A stretch of 21,977 nucleotides of DNA. Origin: Anammoximicrobium sp032229885 (GTDB taxonomy: Bacteria; Planctomycetota; Planctomycetia; Pirellulales; Pirellulaceae). The position numbers and the translations under genes were made by a program. The stretch spans positions 1 to 21,977 of the forward strand of contig JAVYAJ010000294.1 of NCBI GenBank assembly GCA_032229885.1, written 5' to 3'. Below are positions 15,503-21,977 of the stretch, in pieces (the stretch's first letter is position 1; every line of letters starts with the position of its first letter). The notes beneath the pieces are model-generated. The model saw only the letters and a program-made list of their open reading frames with translations, was not told the origin of the DNA and did no database searches.

Positions 15503-16921
15503 ATGTCGCGAGAATCAGCCCCGCGCCTGCGACTTCGTGCATCATTTCACGACAATTTATCCGCCTCGCCGACGACGGTTCCGGCGCAAGCGGCCTCGGT
15601 TGCTGGTCGCTCCACCGGCCGGATGTCTCGTCGCGCTTTGCTGCGCACCGCGATCGCGGCAGGGGTTGCCAGCTTCGCCGCGCCACGGGTGATCCCCAGC
15701 GGCGTTTTGGCGGCCGACGGACGCTTGGGCGCCAACGACCGCCTCGGGATCGCGGGAATCGGCATTGGCCGCCAAGGCAGCGGCGTGCTGCACGCCGCCT
15801 TGGGATTCAAAGAATCCCGATTCATCGGGATCGCCGACGTGTATCTGCCGCGGGCCGAAGCGACCTGCAAGCGGCTGGGCGGCGAGCCGTACCAGGACTA
15901 CCGCCGGCTGTTGGATCGCTCGGATATCGACGCCATCGTGACCGCCACGCCGGATCATTGGCGAGCCTTGATCGCGATCCATGCGTGCCAAGCCGGTAAA
16001 GACATTTACGCCGAGAAAGCGCTGAGTCTGACGATCCGCGAAGGCCGACTGATGGTCCAGGCTGCGCGCAAATATGGTCGCGTGTTTCAAGTGGGCAGCC
16101 AGCAGCGTTCGCAGGCCGTCAATCGTCTGTCCTGCGAATACATTCGCTCCGGGAAACTGGGGAAAATCAAAGAAGTCGTCGGCTGCAATTACCCCAGCCC
16201 TTGGGAATGCGCCTTTCCGGGCGAACCGGCGCCCGAAGGTCTCGATTGGGACATGTGGTGCGGTCCCGCGCGGCTGGCGCCCTATCACAAGGACTTGTTC
16301 GCTCCGCGCGCCAATCCCGGCTGGCTGTCGTTCCGTCCCTGCTCGGGCGGCGAGATGACCGGCTGGGGCGCGCACGGACTCGACCAGATTCAATGCGCTT
16401 TGGGAATGGACGACAGCGGCCCGGTCGAGATTTGGACCGAAGGCGGTCCATTCTCGCCCCCCGTCTACACGGCGCCCGAATCGCGGGCCCGAGGCGACAA
16501 GCTGTGCCAGGTTCCCATGATCTTCTACCGTTATGCCAACGGCGTGACAGTCAAGTTGGACAACGGCAGCGGCGGTGGCGGCATCTTCTTCGGTCAGCAC
16601 GGCAAGATGGACCTGACCCGCGGCCGGGTCAACACGAATCCGCCCGAGATCGCCGCCGAGATCCTGCGCCAGGCGAAGGGCGGCGATCAAAACCACGTGG
16701 GCAACTGGATCGAGTGCATCAAAACACGGGCCCGACCCGTCGCCGATGTCGAGATCGGCCACCGATCGATCACGGTCTGTCATCTGGGAAACATCGCCCG
16801 CTGGACAGGTCGCCGCCTGCGCTGGGATCCCGTTCAAGAGATCTTCCCGGACGACCCGGACGCCAATCGGTATCTGGATCGCGAGCGTCGGCAGCCTTAC
16901 ACGCTGCCCGAGACGCTCTGA
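15503..16921 (+). CDS. Tat-exported Gfo/Idh/MocA oxidoreductase, EKA variant
   Basis: A 472-residue secreted sugar-oxidoreductase-like protein. After an unusually long n-region of about 40 residues comes the twin-arginine motif SRRALLRTAIAAGVASFAA (arginines 43-44). The Rossmann site is GIAGIGIGRQGSG at 82-94. The family segment reads DIYAEKALSLTIREGRLM, so the usual EKP is EKA at 171-173: the lysine stays but the proline is lost. The C-terminal domain has SGGEMTGWGAHGLDQIQCALG, with the histidine expected in this family. It differs clearly from the member at 2269-3555, so this is not a recent duplication. The start at 15503 rests on AAAGGA upstream; if translation instead began at 15623 the signal peptide would be of normal length. 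It follows the glycosidase gene by 155 bases on the same strand. The substrate is unknown. Confidence 0.88.
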   Translation: MSRESAPRLRLRASFHDNLSASPTTVPAQAASVAGRSTGRMSRRALLRTAIAAGVASFAAPRVIPSGVLAADGRLGANDRLGIAGIGIGRQGSGVLHAALGFKESRFIGIADVYLPRAEATCKRLGGEPYQDYRRLLDRSDIDAIVTATPDHWRALIAIHACQAGKDIYAEKALSLTIREGRLMVQAARKYGRVFQVGSQQRSQAVNRLSCEYIRSGKLGKIKEVVGCNYPSPWECAFPGEPAPEGLDWDMWCGPARLAPYHKDLFAPRANPGWLSFRPCSGGEMTGWGAHGLDQIQCALGMDDSGPVEIWTEGGPFSPPVYTAPESRARGDKLCQVPMIFYRYANGVTVKLDNGSGGGGIFFGQHGKMDLTRGRVNTNPPEIAAEILRQAKGGDQNHVGNWIECIKTRARPVADVEIGHRSITVCHLGNIARWTGRRLRWDPVQEIFPDDPDANRYLDRERRQPYTLPETL

Positions 16922-16929
16922 AATTCGCA

Positions 16930-16956
16930 CCGGTTGCGACCGGGGTTCCATCCCGG
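16930..16956. terminator. Weak overlapping hairpins between convergent genes
   Basis: CCGGT-TGCG-ACCGG (16930-16943) and an overlapping CCGGG ... CCCGG pair (16940-16956) lie just after the oxidoreductase stop. Stems are only five base pairs and no T-tract follows. The rest of the 240-base convergent gap shows nothing I can name. Confidence 0.25.
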
Positions 16957-17161
16957 CGTTCCGCCCGCCGCATCCATCGGCCAGATCGCGTCCGGTACGC
17001 AAAATGCGATGCGGGGTCGGGCAGTGTGAGCGGCCGGAACCGGACCGTGCCGCGACAATTGGAAATCGAGAACGCGGGCGACAAGACACGCGCGCTGCGC
17101 ACGCGGGCAACTTTGGCGACGCGCGCGCCGCCCGGCCCGCCGTTCTCTCGTCTGCGCCGTG

Positions 17162-17911
17162 TTAAGGATGGCGACCGTGCTTCAAATAGGGCTTGAGTTC
17201 GGGAACTGCCGCGGGCAAGGCGTCGGCGACCAGGTGCGCGATGGCCAGCGCGCCTTTGCGCGAGAAGTGGGTGCGGTCGCTGGCCGAGGCGCTCAGGTCG
17301 GAGCTGCCGTCGTCGCCCAACTCGCGGTACAGGTCCATGCTGGCCGCATGTAGATCGATCACGGGAACGTCCTTCTCCTTTCCCACGGCGAACATGGCGT
17401 CGGCATAGGGCTGCAACGACGTTCGCAGCACGCCGTCGACGAACGTGCGACGGGCGACGGGAGTGATCAGCACCGGTTTGACGCCGGCCTCTCGCGCCTG
17501 GTCGATATACGCGCACAGATAGTCCCGAAAATCCGTCTCGGGTGGGACGACGATCTTGCCATCCCGCACGTGGCTGTCGTTGTGGCCAAACTGGATGAAA
17601 ACATAATCGCCTCGATCGGCCAACGCCTTCTTCCAACGCCCCTCGACCATAAAGCTCTTGGTGCTCCGCCCCGAACTGGCATGGTTGGCCACGGTCACAT
17701 CATCCCCAAAAAACTGGCTAAACACCTGGCCCCAACCGGTCAGATCCGGCCGATCGGCCGGCGGCTTGGCGTACGACGCCATCGTCGAATCGCCGACCAA
17801 AATCAAGCGAATCGGCTTGTCATCCGCCCCCGGGTCCGCGGCCGAGCATGCGGCCACGCTCGCCCAGCCCAACAGCCAAGCCAAAACCAGAATCGAAGCG
17901 CGCTGGATCAT
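17162..17911 (-). CDS. SGNH/GDSL esterase, rhamnogalacturonan acetylesterase-like
   Basis: A 249-residue secreted SGNH-hydrolase. Block I is LILVGDSTMASY with Ser42 as nucleophile, block II has the glycine in NHASSGRSTKSF, block III is FGHND at 108-112, and block V is DRTH with Asp212 and His215. The GDST form of block I and the TGWGQ segment fit the rhamnogalacturonan acetylesterase (CE12) branch, which removes acetyl groups from pectin side regions. The signal segment ends in SVAACSAAD; VAAC matches a lipobox with Cys22, so it may be a lipoprotein, although ordinary cleavage after SAA is possible. The ATG at 17911 has GAGGAG about six bases upstream. It is convergent with the second Gfo/Idh/MocA gene. 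Deacetylation beside a GH116-like glycosidase suggests joint action on a plant or algal glycan. Confidence 0.9.
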   Translation of the reverse strand: MIQRASILVLAWLLGWASVAACSAADPGADDKPIRLILVGDSTMASYAKPPADRPDLTGWGQVFSQFFGDDVTVANHASSGRSTKSFMVEGRWKKALADRGDYVFIQFGHNDSHVRDGKIVVPPETDFRDYLCAYIDQAREAGVKPVLITPVARRTFVDGVLRTSLQPYADAMFAVGKEKDVPVIDLHAASMDLYRELGDDGSSDLSASASDRTHFSRKGALAIAHLVADALPAAVPELKPYLKHGRHP

Positions 17912-18088
17912 ATTGGTCTCCTCATGCCGTTGATGGCGCCGTTGTCCTCAGTGTCGCTGTCCGCGGCGTCTCCGTCGGTCGTGCGGACGTCCCCGCCTGC
18001 CGCGGGCCAGGATGCATTGCCCGCTACGGACAATTGTCGTCTGGTGTATCAGACCGAAACGCATCGCTCGAAGCAAGCCCATCCCCTG

Positions 18089-18118
18089 ATGAAGGGCCGC
18101 GCTCCGTTGTAGCCGCAA
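18089..18118. repeat. Solitary diverged copy of the 33-bp repeat unit
   Basis: Read on the minus strand this matches the units at 4518-4616, sharing GCGCGGCCCTTCAT and the GCGGC(C/T)AC(G/A)ACGG core with a few changes. Confidence 0.6.
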
Positions 18119-18274
18119 CCGGACGGATGCGACGGAACGCGTCTCGCTAGATCCGTGCGCCTCCTTGCGATCGTCGCCCTATCATTTCCCTTGTCGTGAT
18201 GTCCTGTCCAGATTGTTGTTCCGGTGATTGGGAGCGGCTCGCCACTACAGATCCCATCAACTCGGGTTGCTGGC

Positions 18275-18655
18275 ATTAGAGTCTTAGTTCGCATCATGCG
18301 CGCACGGTGCGCGCATCTTGTACACTGGGTTGTACATTACACTTGTGGGTAACTGACGATGTCTCGATGTAAGCGGAAGTAGCAGTGGATGGCCGTTGCC
18401 CAGCACGAACGACGGGAAGCGTGTTGGCCGAAGGCCATCACCAACGTAGCCTGGGGCAACGCCCCAGGAGTCAGAGATGATCGCGACCGTGTTGGCCGAA
18501 GGCCAACATCAACATGTCACCGCGGCCCGGATGAATATGGCCTTCGGCCAAAAGAGGCACGCGCGGCGTCAACCCTGGGGCGTTGCCCCAGGCTACGGTA
18601 ATCGGAGGCCTTCGGCCAAACAGATTCTTGGGTTACGGGCGTTAGCCCACGTTAG
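18275..18655. repeat. Foldback (nested inverted-repeat) element, copy B
   Basis: This stretch is closely similar to copy A at 39-420. The head (TAGAGTCTTAGTTCG, the GC-palindrome and CATCTTGTAC) is almost identical. CCTGGGGCAACGCCCCAGG at 18450-18468 is mirrored by CCTGGGGCGTTGCCCCAGG at 18574-18592, around a centre near 18521. The 90 or so bases between head and left arm have diverged strongly. The outer inverted end seen in copy A is not found here, so this copy looks truncated on the right. Confidence 0.65.
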
Positions 18656-18810
18656 GGCGAAGCTCTGGCCTGAAGAATGCCTCGTAAAACAGGAGAAGTG
18701 GTTTTGCTGGAAACAAAGAACGTCCGTTGCACGCCTCCGTGTCGTATTCGAGACAGGATATCCACAAGCGAAGGCACGCAACCGCGACGACACCAACAGC
18801 CCCCGTGGCT

Positions 18811-18825
18811 GCGGCATCCTGCGGC
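18811..18825. repeat. GCGGCATCCTGCCGC-type hairpin, one-base variant
   Basis: Reads GCGGCATCCTGCGGC, one mismatch to the core of the family. It lies 63 bases before an inverted exact copy at 18874. Confidence 0.5.
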
Positions 18826-18873
18826 AGGTCTGCGGCCCGGCATCCGAGAATGAGCAAGCCGCGAATTTCAACG

Positions 18874-18888
18874 GCGGCAGGATGCCGC
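18874..18888. repeat. GCGGCATCCTGCCGC hairpin, inverted copy
   Basis: Reads GCGGCAGGATGCCGC on the plus strand, the exact reverse complement of the core at 1471-1485. Confidence 0.7.
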
Positions 18889-19100
18889 TGCCACGCGAGG
18901 ACTTGGGTCGAGGCGTAGCCAGTCGCGTCCGGACGCCATAGAATAATCCACATGCAGCCGGGCGGTGCGTTTCGAGGCCCTGTCGACCGGTCCGGTCCAG
19001 CTCTTTGGCAATTCGGTAATCCGCTTCATCAAATCCGGTGAATCCGCTTCGCCGCCGGTGGCGCGGCGATCGATCTCGCGTTGTGGCCATTGACGACCGC

Positions 19101-19126
19101 TCTTGATTTTGCCGGGCGGCCAACTG
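19101..19126. repeat. 26-base direct repeat, first copy
   Basis: TCTTGATTTTGCCGGGCGGC and the following CAACTG recur with a few mismatches at 19179-19204, 78 bases downstream. The hairpin at 19132-19146 lies between the copies. Confidence 0.6.
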
Positions 19127-19131
19127 TGGAC

Positions 19132-19146
19132 GCGGCATCCTGCCGC
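19132..19146. repeat. GCGGCATCCTGCCGC hairpin, exact copy near cas2
   Basis: An exact 15-base copy of the core, 135 bases upstream of cas2, between the two copies of the 26-base direct repeat. Confidence 0.7.
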
Positions 19147-19178
19147 GCGCTGCACGGGAGGTGATCATTCACGAATGT

Positions 19179-19204
19179 TCTTGATTTCTCCCGGCGGCCA
19201 ACTA
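19179..19204. repeat. 26-base direct repeat, second copy
   Basis: TCTTGATTTCTCCCGGCGGC and the following CAACTA match 19101-19126 with about four mismatches. It ends 76 bases before the cas2 start. Confidence 0.6.
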
Positions 19205-19242
19205 CAGTCGAAAAATAGCCGACTGCGGGGCAGGGAAGCGCG

Positions 19243-19248
19243 TATCAT
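19243..19248 (+). promoter_or_regulatory. Possible -10 box for the cas operon
   Basis: TATCAT lies 33 bases before the cas2 start, with a poor -35 candidate (CCGACT at 19219-19224, 18-base spacer). It is the only promoter-like pair I see close to cas2. Confidence 0.25.
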
Positions 19249-19280
19249 TCCGTCCACTCTGTTCCAGAGGAGCTGTCGCC

Positions 19281-19571
19281 ATGCGCAACACCTACCTCGT
19301 CTGTTACGACATTTGCGACGACAAGCGGCTCCGCAAGGTGTTCAAGACCATGCGCGATTACGGAGACCATCTCCAATACTCGGTGTTCGAGTGCCAGATG
19401 ACGCCCGTCGATCTGGCGAAGTGCCGCCACGCATTGAGCGAGATCATCAAGCACAACGAAGACCAGGTGCTGTTCGTCGACCTGGGGCCGACCGAGGGCC
19501 GAGGCGAGCGGGTGATCACCGCGCTCGGACAACCGTATACGCCGCTGGGCGCACCGTGCATCGTCGTCTGA
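19281..19571 (+). CDS. cas2: CRISPR-associated protein Cas2
   Basis: A 96-residue Cas2, the usual size. It opens with the ferredoxin-like strand NTYLVCYDICDDKRLRKVFKTM, in which the YDI aspartate is the conserved residue of the family, followed by YGDHLQYSVFECQM and a late strand QVLFVDLGP. Cas2 forms the dimer that holds two Cas1 dimers in the spacer-integration complex; its metal site is not needed for integration in studied systems. The ATG at 19281 has GAGGAG about nine bases upstream. It lies 18 bases before the Cas4-Cas1 gene, on the same strand, so the two form one transcript. Cas2 normally follows cas1; here the order is reversed. No effector gene precedes it within at least 1.3 kb. 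Confidence 0.95.
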   Translation: MRNTYLVCYDICDDKRLRKVFKTMRDYGDHLQYSVFECQMTPVDLAKCRHALSEIIKHNEDQVLFVDLGPTEGRGERVITALGQPYTPLGAPCIVV

Positions 19572-19589
19572 CCATCGAGAGACCGAGCC

Positions 19590-21758
19590 ATGATCGGCCG
19601 ACCAGAATCCACGTCCGACGGCTATCTGCCCGCGCGGATGTTGAACGAGTTCACCTATTGTCCTCGGCTGTTCTACTACGAGCACGTCCAAGGGCTGTTC
19701 GTACACAATCGCGAGACGATCGAGGGCGCCTTGGGGCATAGCCGCGTCGACCAACGGCAAGACGACTGGCCGCCTCCGGAACAACTTGCCGAAGCCGGCC
19801 AGACGGTGCGGGCGCGGAGCGTCATGCTCGCCAGCGATCGATACCGAGTGATCGCCAAGCTGGACGTGCTCGAGTCGGACGGCGCGCAAGTCACCCCGGT
19901 GGATTACAAACGCGGGCGGCCCTGCGTCGCCGCGGACGGAAGCCTCGAAGCCTGGGACGCGGACCGGATCCAGTTGGCCGTCCAAGCCCTGATCCTGATC
20001 GATCAAGGCTACGACTGTCGCGAGGCCATCGTCTACTATGCGGCAACGCGCCAACGCGTGCGGATCGCCATCGACGATTCCCTGTTGCGGCGGACCGAAG
20101 AGGTGATCCGCCAAGCAGAGGCCGTCGCCGCCAGCGATCGGATTCCGCCGCCGTTGGTCGACAGTCCGAAGTGCCCGCGCTGTTCGCTGGTGGGCATCTG
20201 TCTGCCGGACGAGACGAACTGGCTCCAGGACTCATCGCCTGTGCCTTCCGCGTCGCGAACGCAACCCGCGGCGGGGGACAACCAGGCAGACGCTCCCGGG
20301 CCCGAGAGTTGTAGCCCTTCTGCGCCGCATGTGCAGCGGACGCTATTCGAGCTCGACGCTCCCGACGCGCGGGCCAACGCCCCGTCCGTGTCAGCCCGGG
20401 CCACCGCCCCGTCGGCGTCGGCGCGGAGAACGCAACGGACGCTGTTCGACCGCGAAACTCGCGGGCAAGCCTCCGCCGCCGGTTCGCCGACGGATCGTCC
20501 AATTCCGGAACCGGGCGGCGACGGCAGCGGGACGGCCGGCTCTGAGGCTGTCTGGCGGGCCCCGGATGGCGCGGGCGCGATGTTGGCGGCGGACGTGTCG
20601 CGCCCGTCGTGTCGCGAGGTTCGCCGCTTGGTTCCCGCTCGCGACGACCTGCGGCCGCTGTACTTGAATACGCCTGGGCTGTACGTGGGAAAATCCGGCC
20701 AAGTGCTGGAGGTTCGCGACAAACGGGCCACGGTGCAGACGGTGCGGCTGAACGAGATCTGCCAGCTCAACCTGCTGGGCAACATCCAGCTCACGACGCA
20801 GGCCATCCAAGCCTTGTGTCAAGCGGAAATTCCGATCGCCTATTTCTCGATGGGCGGTTGGTTCTACGGCGTGACGCAGGGGCTGGGGGTCAAGAACATC
20901 TTCTTGCGGCGTGAACAGTTCCGTCTGGCGGACACGCCGTCGTTCTGCTTGCGTTTGGCGCGGGCTTTGATCGCAGGCAAGATCCGCAACCAGCGAACCA
21001 TGTTGCAGCGGAACCACGTGGAACCTCCCGCATCGGCCTTGATCCAGATGAAGTGCATGCAGAACGACGCCGAGCGAGCGGAAACGTTCGACGTGCTGCT
21101 CGGCTTAGAGGGCAATGCGGCCCGCGTGTATTTCAGCCACTTCGCCGGGATGCTCAAAGTGGGCGGCGAGCGTGACGGCTCGAATCCAACCGACCTGCCG
21201 CCGGAGGCGGGCGCCGCTTCGTCGCCCGAAGGCCTTTCGAGCGCGTCGGCTTCGCCGGATGCGGGCGCCTCGAGCGTCCCGTCGTTCACGTTCGATTTTG
21301 CGGGCCGCAACCGCCGTCCGCCTCGAGATCCGGTGAACGCGTTGCTGAGCCTGGCGTACAGCGTCCTAGCCAAAGATCTGACGATCACCGCCCAGACCGT
21401 GGGCTTCGATCCCTATCTGGGCTATTTCCACCAGCCGCGGTTCGGCCGCGCCTCGCTGGCCCTGGACCTGATGGAGCCGTTCAGGCCCTTGATCGCCGAT
21501 TCGGCCGTCCTGTCGGCGATCAACACCCGGATGGTGACGCCGCGTGATTTCATCCGCGCGAGCAATGCCGTCGCGTTGACGGCCGAGGGACGGAAGAAAT
21601 TCTTCCACGCCTATGAACAGCGGATGGACACGCTGGTCACGCACCCGCTGTTCGGCTATCGCGTCAATTACCGGCGTCTGCTGGAGATCCAGACCCGGCT
21701 CCTGGCCCGCGTCTTGACCCGCGAACTCGCCAACTACCCCGTGTTTACGACGCGTTGA
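19590..21758 (+). CDS. cas4-cas1: Cas4-Cas1 fusion protein (spacer acquisition)
   Basis: A 722-residue fusion. Cas4 covers residues 12-205: iron-sulphur cysteines 24 (FTYCPRLFYYE), 195, 198 and 204 (CPRCSLVGIC), and RecB nuclease residues Asp92, Asp105 and Lys107 (VDYKRG). A linker of about 130 residues (212-344), rich in Ala, Pro, Ser and Thr, carries QRTLF at 249-253 and again at 282-286. Cas1 covers 345-722: Glu507 (GLEGNAARVYF), His614 (GYFHQPRFGR) and Asp626/Glu629 (LDLMEPFRP) are the expected metal-binding integrase residues, and GRNRRPPRDPVNALLSLAY is typical. A second low-complexity insert sits at about 527-564. Cas4 trims and PAM-selects prespacers, which Cas1-Cas2 insert at the leader end of the array. 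Such fusions are known mainly from type I-G (formerly I-U) and V-B loci. The ATG at 19590 follows GAGAG. Confidence 0.95.
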   Translation: MIGRPESTSDGYLPARMLNEFTYCPRLFYYEHVQGLFVHNRETIEGALGHSRVDQRQDDWPPPEQLAEAGQTVRARSVMLASDRYRVIAKLDVLESDGAQVTPVDYKRGRPCVAADGSLEAWDADRIQLAVQALILIDQGYDCREAIVYYAATRQRVRIAIDDSLLRRTEEVIRQAEAVAASDRIPPPLVDSPKCPRCSLVGICLPDETNWLQDSSPVPSASRTQPAAGDNQADAPGPESCSPSAPHVQRTLFELDAPDARANAPSVSARATAPSASARRTQRTLFDRETRGQASAAGSPTDRPIPEPGGDGSGTAGSEAVWRAPDGAGAMLAADVSRPSCREVRRLVPARDDLRPLYLNTPGLYVGKSGQVLEVRDKRATVQTVRLNEICQLNLLGNIQLTTQAIQALCQAEIPIAYFSMGGWFYGVTQGLGVKNIFLRREQFRLADTPSFCLRLARALIAGKIRNQRTMLQRNHVEPPASALIQMKCMQNDAERAETFDVLLGLEGNAARVYFSHFAGMLKVGGERDGSNPTDLPPEAGAASSPEGLSSASASPDAGASSVPSFTFDFAGRNRRPPRDPVNALLSLAYSVLAKDLTITAQTVGFDPYLGYFHQPRFGRASLALDLMEPFRPLIADSAVLSAINTRMVTPRDFIRASNAVALTAEGRKKFFHAYEQRMDTLVTHPLFGYRVNYRRLLEIQTRLLARVLTRELANYPVFTTR

Positions 21759-21939
21759 TCCCCGCGAGCGGCCCGGCGCCCACAAAATCCCCGCCCCCGC
21801 TCGCACGTCGTAACCTTCGACGAGACAATGATTAACGACAGCATCCCCTGCGACGGAGGCCTCGCCCCCGTTGACAAACACCCCACCGCTCGCAAAACTC
21901 ACCCCATCCCCGTCCCGCAAACCAACTTGCGAGAACGGA
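21759..21939 (+). other. Putative CRISPR leader
   Basis: About 180 bases between the Cas4-Cas1 stop and the repeat-like end of the window. It contains no gene I can support. It is C-rich with short A runs (CACAAAATCCCC, CAAAACTCACCCC) and one less GC-rich patch (ACAATGATTAACGACAG). Its position fits a leader. I see no anti-repeat that would indicate a tracrRNA. Confidence 0.4.
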
Positions 21940-21977
21940 CTTTCCGTGGCCAAAGCGTCACGGCCCCATTGAAGCAA
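21940..21977 (+). CRISPR. First repeat of a CRISPR array, cut by window edge
   Basis: The last complete 36 bases (21940-21975) have CRISPR-repeat form: CTTTCCGTGG at the start, ending in GGCCCCATTGAAGC. The inner part folds into a seven-pair stem, CCGTGGC against GCGTCACGG with a G-T pair and one offset, around a CAAAGC loop. The ATTGAAGC end is common for repeats of class 1 systems. Only one copy is in the window, so repetition cannot be verified; the call rests on form and on its place right after cas1. Confidence 0.6.

Larger units (their letters stand above)
17912..19280. other. Long non-coding, repeat-rich region before the cas genes
   Basis: Almost 1.4 kb without a credible gene on either strand. 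It holds a solitary 33-bp-family unit (18089), a second copy of the foldback element (18275-18655), three GCGGCATCCTGCCGC-type hairpins and a 26-base direct repeat. Open frames through it read as translated repeat. I see no recognisable remnant of a CRISPR effector gene. Confidence 0.7.

Noticed and set aside
15557..17110. A 517-codon minus-strand frame opposite the second oxidoreductase
   Set aside because: Antisense to a well-supported gene; composition is typical of a GC-rich shadow frame.
18593..19168. A 191-codon minus-strand frame upstream of cas2
   Set aside because: It is built from repeat-derived segments, including the hairpin cores and the end of copy B; no motif or ribosome-binding site was found.
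17912..19280. Search for a CRISPR effector, tracrRNA anti-repeat or toxin-antitoxin genes
   Set aside because: No frame with nuclease, helicase or RAMP motifs, and no stretch complementary to the terminal repeat, could be found by eye.
21366..21977. A minus-strand open frame running off the right edge
   Set aside because: It is antisense to Cas1 and its first residues are the translated CRISPR-like repeat.

Overview
The window is GC-rich and most plausibly comes from a planctomycete, close to the Pirellulales type. I infer this from the protein repertoire. There are several Gfo/Idh/MocA-family proteins with twin-arginine signals, a ThuA-domain protein, a Tat-exported GH116-like glycosidase, an exported FAD oxidoreductase and a GDSL esterase. 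The intergenic regions are also unusually rich in hairpin repeats. No rRNA or tRNA gene was seen, so the phylum is an inference.

Layout. 1-804 is a repeat-filled non-coding stretch holding a foldback (nested inverted-repeat) element and an 18-bp minisatellite. 805-2035 (minus) holds a universal stress protein and an ADP-ribose-type Nudix hydrolase. 2269-4386 (minus) holds a Tat-exported Gfo/Idh/MocA oxidoreductase and an unrecognised membrane-anchored protein. 4387-5100 is a divergent intergenic region with a 3 x 33-bp repeat and a good sigma70-like promoter. That promoter leads into 5101-7841 (plus), a tightly coupled pair: a DRG/Obg-like TGS GTPase and a full-length PolX (DNA polymerase X plus PHP exonuclease). 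After two strong hairpins come a ThuA-domain protein (7946-8827, minus) and then a plus-strand run of FAD oxidoreductase, GH116-like glycosidase and a second Gfo/Idh/MocA protein (9267-16921). A GDSL/CE12-like esterase follows on the minus strand (17162-17911). Together these look like a plant- or algal-glycan use region working largely outside the cytoplasm.

The right end changes character. 17912-19280 is 1.4 kb of non-coding, repeat-rich DNA carrying a second copy of the foldback element. After it comes a CRISPR adaptation module: cas2, a Cas4-Cas1 fusion, a short leader-like gap, and what looks like the first repeat of a CRISPR array cut by the window edge. No effector gene (cas3, cas8, csb1, csb2, cas12) is visible. 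The most unusual protein feature is the roughly 130-residue linker between Cas4 and Cas1. It carries two copies of the pentapeptide QRTLF, which resembles the sliding-clamp-binding consensus. That is a hypothesis only.

The best candidates for something undescribed are this Cas4-linker-Cas1 protein with reversed cas2 order, and the nested inverted-repeat element present in at least two copies plus the tail of a third.
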